40,997 nt of DNA from assembly GCA_018400515.1 (NCBI GenBank), contig JAGYMR010000002.1, forward strand, positions 1-40,997. The letters are read 5' to 3'. Position 1 is the stretch's first letter. The number at the start of each line of letters is the position of its first letter. Positions 34,782 through 40,997 of this stretch are shown here, in pieces. The stretch comes from Tangfeifania sp. Lineage in GTDB: Bacteria; Bacteroidota; Bacteroidia; Bacteroidales; Prolixibacteraceae. Made by a program: the position numbers and the translations under genes. Under the pieces are notes generated by a model, which saw nothing but the letters and a program-made list of their open reading frames with translations, was not told the DNA's origin and made no database searches.

Positions 34782-35930
34782 ATGTCAACTTGTACAAAGT
34801 TTATGGTAATTTTTTCTGTGCTTGCGGGGCTTCTTTTGCCTCCGTGGTATGTATCGGCCAATGAAAACGGGGTACAGTTTTATACACCTTATTCCAGAAT
34901 TTCTGTACCACCGGGAGAATCGGTCAATTATTCCATTGATGTCATCAACGAGACCGATGAGTTAAAAACGGTCAATATTGTTGTTTCGGGAATGCCCCGC
35001 CAATGGGAGTATACGCTGAAATCAGGGGGATGGAACATCGAAAGGTTATCGGTTCGTCCCGGAGAAGAAAAAAGTGTTGAGTTGAATGTGAATGTACCCC
35101 TGAAAGTTAATAAGGGGAGGTATGATTTCAGGATCTGGGACGGGGAAAACTCCTCCCTGCCTTTGAGCATCTATGTTTCAGAAAAGGGGACCTTTAAAAC
35201 CCGGTTTGATGCAGAGCAGGCCAATATGGAAGGACAGGCCGGGTCGACCTTTACATACAAAGCGACCCTGAGAAACCAAACGGCGGAGAAGCAGATGTAT
35301 GCCTTTCGTTCGCAGGCTCCCCGCGGCTGGAAAGTGGCTTTTAAGGTGAATTACAAACAGGCCACATCGGCCGAGCTCGAAGCCAATACCACCAAAGACA
35401 TTACCATCGAAGTTGATCCTCCGGATCAGGCGAAAGCCGGAACATATAAAATACCGGTCGTTGCTTCAACGAACGGGACTTCGGCCAAACTGGAGCTCGA
35501 AGTGGTCATTACCGGTTCGTACGACATGAGTTTTACCACCCCCAGCGGTTTGGTGAGTACCAAAATTACCGCCGGAAATGACAAAAGGGTGGAGCTGGAA
35601 ATCAAAAATACCGGCTCATCGGAACTGACCAACATTGAGCTGAGTGCCTCCAAACCCAGTGAATGGGATGTTGTTTTTGATCCCAAAGAGGTGGAACGGA
35701 TTGAACCGGGAAGTGCTGAAAAAATTTTTGCAACGATTGAAGCCCCCAGGAGCGCCATTGCCGGTGATTATGTAACAAAATTCAATGCAGAAACCCCCGA
35801 AGTGACCAAAGATGTCTCATTTCGTGTGACGGTCAGGACTTCCATGCTCATTGGCTGGCTGGGGGTTGTTATTATTCTGGTGGCCATCGGCATCATTTAT
35901 TATCTTTTCCGAAAATATGGAAGGAGGTAA
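34782..35930 (+). CDS. NEW3-domain exported membrane-anchored protein
   Basis: A 382-residue protein with a signal peptide (about 1-26), three or more Ig-like beta domains of the NEW3 (alpha-galactosidase-associated)/COG1470 kind, and one C-terminal membrane helix (LIGWLGVVIILVAIGIIYYL) followed by a basic tail. Repeats show the pattern NxxxELxNIxxxxxxPxxWxVxF...E.IxPGxxxxxxxxIxxP, for example at about 275-325. Most of the protein should face the periplasm or cell exterior. It is followed after three bases by an ABC ATPase gene and then an ABC-2 permease, so it probably acts as the extracytoplasmic part of that transporter. The substrate is unknown. Confidence 0.87.
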   Translation: MSTCTKFMVIFSVLAGLLLPPWYVSANENGVQFYTPYSRISVPPGESVNYSIDVINETDELKTVNIVVSGMPRQWEYTLKSGGWNIERLSVRPGEEKSVELNVNVPLKVNKGRYDFRIWDGENSSLPLSIYVSEKGTFKTRFDAEQANMEGQAGSTFTYKATLRNQTAEKQMYAFRSQAPRGWKVAFKVNYKQATSAELEANTTKDITIEVDPPDQAKAGTYKIPVVASTNGTSAKLELEVVITGSYDMSFTTPSGLVSTKITAGNDKRVELEIKNTGSSELTNIELSASKPSEWDVVFDPKEVERIEPGSAEKIFATIEAPRSAIAGDYVTKFNAETPEVTKDVSFRVTVRTSMLIGWLGVVIILVAIGIIYYLFRKYGRR

Positions 35931-35933
35931 GCT

Positions 35934-36917
35934 GTGAATGAAAATAGCATTGAACTGGTTGATTTAACCAAAACATATGGTTCGCTCACTGCTGTTGATC
36001 GCCTGAATCTCACCATTGGCAAAGGAGAGATCTTCGGATTGCTCGGGCCGAATGGTGCCGGAAAATCCACCACCATTCTGATGATGCTCGGGCTGACTGA
36101 ACCTACTTCAGGAACGGTCCGGGTGCAGGGAATCGATCCGGTGAGCCGCCCCATGGAGGTGAAAAAGGTGGTGGGCTATCTCCCCGAAGATGTCGGTTTT
36201 TATAAAGACCTCACCGGGCTGGAAAACCTCTTGTACACCGCCCGGCTTAACTTAATTCCCCGGAAACAGGCAGCGACTGATGCGGCCCGTTTGCTGGAAA
36301 GGGTCGGCATGGCGGACGCCATGAACAAAAAAGTGGGGACCTATTCGCGGGGTATGCGGCAGCGGCTGGGACTGGCCGGTGTTCTGATAAAAAATCCCGG
36401 GGTGATCATTCTGGATGAACCAACCCTGGGAATCGATCCCACCGGTGTCCGGGATTTTCTTCGGTTGATTGTAGCTCTGGGGAAAGAGGAGGGGATTACG
36501 GTCCTTTTTTCCTCCCATCACCTGCACCAGGTGCAACAGGTCTGTGATCGCGCGGGCATATTTGTCAAAGGGAAACTTTTGGCCGAAGGCAATCTGTTCA
36601 AACTTTCCAATCAATTGCTTAAGGGAACTTCTTATATGATCGAGGTGGGCGTCGCTCCCGGCGTCCCGGGGGATGAACACGGTCCCCGGATCAACTCTGC
36701 TGAAGCAATGAAAGAAGTTGTGAAAGGGATTGAAGGAATTCATGATATCTCTTTTGAAAAGGGGATTTTCCATTTTGAATGCACGCACGATCTCAGCCGG
36801 CAGATTGCACGGGCTGTGCTTGACTCCGGGGCTGAACTGAATTTGCTGAACCGGAAGGAATTTGGCCTCGATGAGATTTATCACCGTTATTTTGAGGGAG
36901 GTGTTGATTATGAATAA
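35934..36917 (+). CDS. ABC transporter ATP-binding protein
   Basis: A 327-residue ATPase driving the permease encoded next. Walker A is GLLGPNGAGKST (about 36-47), the signature is YSRGMRQRLGLAG (about 136-148), Walker B is VIILDEPTLGIDP (about 159-171), and the switch His is in VLFSSHHLHQVQ. About 90 residues follow the nucleotide-binding domain, as in CcmA/NosF-type subunits. The start is a GTG at 35934 with a strong AAGGAGGT at 35919-35926 inside the end of the previous gene, suggesting coupled translation. It overlaps the permease gene by eight bases. Confidence 0.95.
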   Translation: MNENSIELVDLTKTYGSLTAVDRLNLTIGKGEIFGLLGPNGAGKSTTILMMLGLTEPTSGTVRVQGIDPVSRPMEVKKVVGYLPEDVGFYKDLTGLENLLYTARLNLIPRKQAATDAARLLERVGMADAMNKKVGTYSRGMRQRLGLAGVLIKNPGVIILDEPTLGIDPTGVRDFLRLIVALGKEEGITVLFSSHHLHQVQQVCDRAGIFVKGKLLAEGNLFKLSNQLLKGTSYMIEVGVAPGVPGDEHGPRINSAEAMKEVVKGIEGIHDISFEKGIFHFECTHDLSRQIARAVLDSGAELNLLNRKEFGLDEIYHRYFEGGVDYE

Positions 36918-37953
36918 ATTTTTGCATCATACGCAGTCAATAATATCAAAGATAACGGGGCATCCCGGGACCGGCCGGAAAACCCGGGGCAACGCAAACG
37001 GTCCCCATAGCCCTTTTTATGCGATTGTTGAAAAAGAGTTGTCGGATCATGTGCGGAGCTGGCGCTTTATCATCCTTGTGATCATTATTGCGTTAACCTG
37101 TTTTGGTTCCATCTATTCGGCTTTATCCGCCATATCCGGTCAGGGACTCCAATCGGGAGATTCCGGAAATTCGTTTCTGTTACTCAGGATTTTTACCATC
37201 TCCGACGGAACCCTGCCCTCTTTTATTGTCTTTATCAGCTTCCTGGGACCCTTGCTGGGGATTAGCCTGGGGTTCGATGCCATTAACTCAGAGCAGAACA
37301 ACGGGACCCTGAGCCACATTCTGGCGCAGCCCATTCATCGCGATTATATATTGAATGCTAAGTTTGTGGCCGCCCTGAAGCTGATCAGCGGGATGTTTTT
37401 TGTGCTCGTTTTCCTCGTCATGGGATTTGGATTGCTGACAACGGGGCTACCTCCCACCGCGGAAGAGTTCTGGCGGATCCTGTTCTTTATTTTCCTGAGC
37501 ATCCTTTATGTTGCTTTTTGGCTGAATCTCTCCATTTTGTTTTCGGTCATTTTTCGCCAGCCCGCAACATCTGCCCTGGTGGCCATTGGTTTTTGGCTGT
37601 TCACGACCGTTTTTTACCCCATGATCGTGGATGTCATTTCCAGCGCCCTCGAACCGGGCCAGTATGCTCACCCGGCACAGGTGGTGGCTTTCGAAAAGTT
37701 CAGGCTTGCGTTGCTGCGCGTCCTTCCCAGTCAGTTGTTTAATGAAGCGACATCAACACTGCTGGTGCCTTCGGTGCGAAGCCTCGGACCACTAACCATG
37801 CAGCAGACCCATGGAGCGATTCCCGGACCACTGCCCCTCGGCCAGAGCATTTTGATATCATGGGGACAGATTGTTGGTTTGATCGCTGCTACCGTCGTCT
37901 GTTTTGTAATCGGTTATATATCCTTTATGCGGCGTGAAGTCCGTTCGGGTTAA
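36910..37953 (+). CDS. ABC-2-type transporter permease
   Basis: Membrane subunit of the ABC system. From the ATG at 36910 the product has 347 residues. About 45 N-terminal residues are cytoplasmic, then come six hydrophobic segments, including FIILVIIIALTCFGSIY, FIVFISFLGPLLGISLGF, an EQNNGTLSHILAQPIHRDYIL loop typical of ABC-2/NosY-like permeases, and the closing IVGLIAATVVCFVIGYIS. A GAGGGAGG Shine-Dalgarno sequence precedes the start. An upstream TTG in the same frame is ignored because the ATG fits the eight-base overlap with the ATPase gene and has the ribosome-binding site. Substrate unknown. Confidence 0.92.
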   Translation: MNKFLHHTQSIISKITGHPGTGRKTRGNANGPHSPFYAIVEKELSDHVRSWRFIILVIIIALTCFGSIYSALSAISGQGLQSGDSGNSFLLLRIFTISDGTLPSFIVFISFLGPLLGISLGFDAINSEQNNGTLSHILAQPIHRDYILNAKFVAALKLISGMFFVLVFLVMGFGLLTTGLPPTAEEFWRILFFIFLSILYVAFWLNLSILFSVIFRQPATSALVAIGFWLFTTVFYPMIVDVISSALEPGQYAHPAQVVAFEKFRLALLRVLPSQLFNEATSTLLVPSVRSLGPLTMQQTHGAIPGPLPLGQSILISWGQIVGLIAATVVCFVIGYISFMRREVRSG

Positions 37954-37996
37954 CAGGGATGATCCCAAACCATGTGCTTTCGAAACCTTGCATCGT

Positions 37997-38045
37997 GCCG
38001 GAACGGATGGCAGATTCGTTCCGGCAACGATGGCACATCCGTTCC
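37997..38045. repeat. Nested inverted and tandem repeat between convergent genes
   Basis: Two perfect stems share bases and exclude each other: GCCGGAAC (37997-38004) with GTTCCGGC (38018-38025), and GGAACGGATG (38000-38009) with CATCCGTTCC (38036-38045). The same stretch also reads as two copies of GATGGCASATYCGTTCC, 23 bases apart. Only a short T-run (38052-38056) follows, so a simple terminator is doubtful, though a weak one between the convergent genes is possible. Confidence 0.7.
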
Positions 38046-38057
38046 AGCGAATTTTTG

Positions 38058-39440
38058 CTAATAGGCCTCTTTCTGGCCCTTCAGAAGCACCCAGCCAGTT
38101 AATAGCATAATTTTCAGGTCCAACAGAAAAGACCAGTTTTCAAGGTATTTCAAATCAAAATGGAATCGTTTTTCCAGGTCCGAAAGTTGTTTGATTTCCC
38201 CGCGGTATCCATTGATTTGAGCCAGTCCCGTTATACCGGGCTTGACGGTATGCCGGATCATGAAATTCTTTATTTTTTCCCGGTATTGCCTTGTATGAAG
38301 CAGCATGTGGGGGCGAGGGCCAACAATACTCATCTGGCCCAGAAAAACATTGATGAACTGGGGAAGTTCATCCAGGCTCGTTTTTCTTAAAAACCGGCCC
38401 ACTTTGGTAATTCTTTGGTCATCTTTCGAAGCCATTTTTTTATGGGCCTGGTCATTCTGACACATGGAGCGGTATTTGATGCAGGTAAACGCATGCCCGT
38501 GTATTGAAGTCCTCTTTTGTAAAAAAAACAGGCCGTTTCTGTTGCCCAGTTGGTCGATGATGTACAGGATCAGACTGAGCCAGCTCAGGATGGAGATCAT
38601 GACGATCACGGAAACAAACAGGTCAAAAATCCGTTTCAATAGCTGATTGTACCAGAGGTTGAGGGGACCTGACTGAATTTCAATGACCGGAACATCGCCC
38701 ATCTGAACAAGTTCACCTCTTTTCAGGGCAAAAGGTCCGAGGGTGGGAATGATATGCACCTTGAGCGGAAACTCCGCCAGTTGTGCCATGATCCCTTTTT
38801 TCAGCTCCGGCGGCACGGCATCCATGTCAAGAAAAACTTCATCAATGTTGAAACGATCGATTACCTCCTTCAGGTCCGGCCAGTTTCCAACAGTCTGATT
38901 TCCGGTATTTGCCCCGGCATCAATGTATCCTATGCAGTTGTATCCGTGCCAACGGTTGTTTTTGAAAAAATGGAAAAGCTTTTCTGAACTTTTGGTGTGC
39001 CCCAGAAGGAGTACATTGCGGTAATTGTACCCGAGTTTCCGGTAATAGAGGAAGCCATAGTAAATCGCATATTTCCATGCAAGCAGTAAAATAAAAAAAA
39101 GGGGAAACAGAACCTTTAAAGCATCTCTTGAATAGTAGGAAGGCAGGGATATTAGCTGAAAAAAGAGCAGAAAGACCAGAAAATAAAAAACAACGACCTT
39201 CAGGTAGGTAAAGAAAATGGCCTTCTTCTGTGTGTGCCGGCTGAAATGATAGGCCCCGAAAAAAAGCAACAGAAAAAAAAAGGTCAGGTTTAAATAGAGG
39301 TAAAACAGGATATAGGGGGAAGAAAATTTTAAATTATAGTCTGTTGTCCACCAGAATCCAATGATAAAAAAAAGGTTGAGCAGGAGGAAATCACCTGCAA
39401 GGGAAAATAACGGGATGTATTTGGAATACCGTGATGCCAT
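38058..39440 (-). CDS. Polyprenyl-phosphate sugar-phosphate transferase (WcaJ/exopolysaccharide type)
   Basis: Starts exopolysaccharide repeat-unit synthesis by moving a hexose-1-phosphate from a nucleotide sugar to undecaprenyl phosphate at the inner membrane. The 460-residue protein has four to five N-terminal membrane segments (about 8-125), a CoA-binding-like domain (NVLLLGHTKSSEKLF, about 142-250), one further helix (about 272-295), and the catalytic C-terminal domain with KRIFDLFVSV, FLQKRTSIHG, CIKYRSM, TSLDELPQFINVFLGQMSIV and GPRP. This is the usual length and plan of the family. Glucose or galactose is the common sugar; not decidable here. A tiny MKRAC frame lies in its leader at 39568-39609. 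Confidence 0.93.
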   Translation of the reverse strand: MASRYSKYIPLFSLAGDFLLLNLFFIIGFWWTTDYNLKFSSPYILFYLYLNLTFFFLLLFFGAYHFSRHTQKKAIFFTYLKVVVFYFLVFLLFFQLISLPSYYSRDALKVLFPLFFILLLAWKYAIYYGFLYYRKLGYNYRNVLLLGHTKSSEKLFHFFKNNRWHGYNCIGYIDAGANTGNQTVGNWPDLKEVIDRFNIDEVFLDMDAVPPELKKGIMAQLAEFPLKVHIIPTLGPFALKRGELVQMGDVPVIEIQSGPLNLWYNQLLKRIFDLFVSVIVMISILSWLSLILYIIDQLGNRNGLFFLQKRTSIHGHAFTCIKYRSMCQNDQAHKKMASKDDQRITKVGRFLRKTSLDELPQFINVFLGQMSIVGPRPHMLLHTRQYREKIKNFMIRHTVKPGITGLAQINGYRGEIKQLSDLEKRFHFDLKYLENWSFLLDLKIMLLTGWVLLKGQKEAY

Positions 39441-39567
39441 GGTATAATTTTTTAACGCATTCGGAAAAAGGGAAATTGTGGTTGGTCAGAATTCCGTTCA
39501 GGGACTCTGCCGTTCGCAGCCATTCCCCGCGGAGTGCCGGTTGGTTTTTTCGATCGAATTCGACAAC

Positions 39568-39609
39568 TCATTTCCTTTTGTGTTTATATTTACATGCTCG
39601 TTTCATCAT
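39568..39609 (-). repeat. Leader element copy E (box 1 with frame MMKRACKYKHKRK)
   Basis: Reading on the minus strand, ATGATGAAACGAGCATGT opens a 13-residue, strongly basic frame (MMKRACKYKHKRK) ending at 39568. The 15-base core ATGAAACGAGCATGT is identical to the copy at 12111, yet lies 27 kb away on the other strand. It sits about 130-170 bases before the start of the polyprenyl transferase gene and just after the end of the glycosyltransferase gene. Box 2 is not at the usual offset; GAGTTGTCGAATTCGAT follows at offset 37. Confidence 0.5.
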
Positions 39610-39619
39610 ATAGAGTCCT

Positions 39620-40741
39620 TTAATGATTTTTTTGATTCTCCATGATTTGCCGGAAAAGCGCATGGTATTGGTCAATAATTTGTTGTTTGCTATACAGGGT
39701 CTCCACTTTTTTTAAATTGTTTTCACACTTTTCAGTCCAGGAATCCGATGCGATCCAACGGGACAGGTTCCGGCCAATGTCACTCTTACCCGAAAAGAAA
39801 AAGGCATCATTGCCCAGGACACTTTTGTTGAAAGGGTTGTTGTGGGCACATATACGGGAGGACGCTGCCATTGCTTCAAGGAGGGATGGGTTGGTACCCC
39901 CTGCCGAATGGCCGTGAAAATAGAGCAATGAAAAGAACCGCAGGTTATGGAGGAGTTCCTGGTCATAAATGCCGCCGGTAAAAAGAATTCCTGAGGAGCC
40001 GTATCTCTTTTGCAACCGTTTGGCAAAGCGGTTATTGATCCGGCCGACAACAACCAGCGGAAATGCAGTTCCGGCCTCCTTCACTGCCTGCAGGATCATT
40101 TCGGTATTGTTATCCGGCTGGAGGCGGGCGATCACCAAAAAATATCCGTGGGGGGTGACCCCGAGCCGGGAGATCATCTCTTCCCGGGGCTTTGAGAAAG
40201 GATCGGCTCCGTAAGGGATGAACCATGCATCTTTTTGATGGGAATTTTGAAGGTAATTCTTTATTACCTGAGAATCGGCCACGAAACAATGACTTCGTGA
40301 CAAAACCGCTTTTTCGGAGAACTTCAAAAATTTTCGAACCAGCCAGTTGTATTTGCTTCTTTTCCACTCCATCCCATCGGGGTTGGTTACCACCATCACA
40401 TTTCTGTCAAACAGCCAGTTCCAGACCGCACTGCTGGTATACCCCAGCTGCAGAATGATATCGAATGCTCTTTTCCGGCTGTCAAGAATGCAATTCAGAT
40501 CATAGATCAACTGGCCAAAAGGCCCAGTCCGGTTCTCCGGATTAAAACAGTGGATCAGGCGAACCCCCTGGTAGGTTTTTTTCTTATAGGGATGGTTGTC
40601 CGGACTATATACCCAAACCCGGCAACCTTTTTTTACCAGTCCTGCAGAAAGATACTCCGCAAACTGTTCAAAACCGCCATATTGATTCGGTATGCCCCTG
40701 GAACCAATAATTCCGATTTTTATTTTTCTGCCGCCCCCCAT
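39620..40741 (-). CDS. DUF1972/GT4-type glycosyltransferase
   Basis: A cytoplasmic glycosyltransferase of 373 residues for polysaccharide assembly. The N-terminal DUF1972-like signature is IGIIGSRGIPNQYGGFEQFA followed by EYLSAGLVKKG; the nucleotide-sugar side has FLVIARLQPDNN and the acidic motif GGTNPSLLEAMAAS (about 285-298). This is the GT-B fold of rhamnosyl- and related transferases in exopolysaccharide loci. The ATG at 40741 gives a five-residue lead before the first beta strand. It comes before the polyprenyl transferase gene on the same strand with 179 bases between, so the two may be co-transcribed. The donor sugar is unknown. Confidence 0.92.
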   Translation of the reverse strand: MGGGRKIKIGIIGSRGIPNQYGGFEQFAEYLSAGLVKKGCRVWVYSPDNHPYKKKTYQGVRLIHCFNPENRTGPFGQLIYDLNCILDSRKRAFDIILQLGYTSSAVWNWLFDRNVMVVTNPDGMEWKRSKYNWLVRKFLKFSEKAVLSRSHCFVADSQVIKNYLQNSHQKDAWFIPYGADPFSKPREEMISRLGVTPHGYFLVIARLQPDNNTEMILQAVKEAGTAFPLVVVGRINNRFAKRLQKRYGSSGILFTGGIYDQELLHNLRFFSLLYFHGHSAGGTNPSLLEAMAASSRICAHNNPFNKSVLGNDAFFFSGKSDIGRNLSRWIASDSWTEKCENNLKKVETLYSKQQIIDQYHALFRQIMENQKNH

Positions 40742-40773
40742 TTCAAGATTTTTTTAAAACATGCTCGGTTCAC
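40720..40773 (-). repeat. Diverged leader element copy F (GTG start, frame [M]NRACFKKILKWGAAEK) overlapping the glycosyltransferase start
   Basis: On the minus strand GTGAACCGAGCATGTTTTAAA shares CGAGCATGT with copies B, C and E. It opens a 17-residue frame (start, NRACFKKILKW and onwards) that stops at 40720, inside the first codons of the glycosyltransferase gene. Because the frame overlaps the gene start, translation of it could affect initiation there. Similarity is shorter than for the other copies, so this is less certain. Confidence 0.3.
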
Positions 40774-40997
40774 CGGGGAAATTTTTCCCGGGGACCATTG
40801 GAAAATGCTTTGTCTTCAGTAAACAGTCCTGCAACCTGCAGGATACTTTACGGAAGGACTAACCGGGCATCCTTTGTTTGCATGTATAATAGAAAGAGCC
40901 ACTTTCATCCGGATGCAACCAACTTTTTCCCCCTCGATGGACTGGCTTCCGGTTACCCAACGTCCATTGCATCTCCTAAAAGTTTTTAAATTTGTAC

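Noticed and set aside
37997..38045. CRISPR-like repeat
   Set aside because: Only two imperfect repeat units, spaced too closely, and no cas genes in the window.

Overview
The window reads as a chromosomal piece of a Bacteroidota genome, probably of the Bacteroidales/Marinilabiliales type. The reasons are a SusC/SusD pair with Bacteroidota-only surface lipoprotein families, signal peptides that put Gln directly after the cleavage site, A/T-rich start regions mostly without Shine-Dalgarno sequences, and promoter-like TAnnTTTG boxes. The genus-level placement is a guess.

Layout: (1) 32-5689, minus strand: a tripartite RND efflux operon (adaptor, pump, TolC-like channel). (2) 5690-15168, plus strand: a 1.2-kb leader followed by a SusC/SusD-type glycan uptake locus with two accessory surface lipoproteins. 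No carbohydrase or regulator gene sits beside it. (3) 15257-26873, minus strand: six consecutive genes for exported proteins that are visibly related to each other and that I cannot assign to a named family. This is the most interesting part of the window. A shared hairpin terminator separates it from the Sus locus. (4) 27339-31560: small housekeeping-type genes: an AhpD-like protein, a DUF218/ElyC-type protein, a sugar-kinase/RapZ-C fusion, a 45-residue zinc-ribbon-like protein, a PduO-type cobalamin adenosyltransferase and a DUF2795-type small protein. (5) 31980-34592: a secreted GH3 glycosidase with an inserted PA14 domain. (6) 34782-37953: a three-gene NEW3-protein/ABC-ATPase/ABC-2-permease cassette with unusually strong Shine-Dalgarno sites. 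(7) 38058-40741, minus strand: two exopolysaccharide genes, a polyprenyl-phosphate sugar-phosphate transferase and a DUF1972-type glycosyltransferase, probably the edge of a larger polysaccharide locus.

A second recurring signal is a family of tiny basic upstream reading frames. Several begin ATGAAACGRGCATG (peptide MKRA-C/W). They lie in front of the SusC-like, SusD-like and third Sus genes and in front of the polyprenyl sugar-transferase gene, with a diverged copy overlapping the start of the glycosyltransferase gene. They look like a repeated leader element or leader-peptide family linking glycan-uptake and polysaccharide genes.
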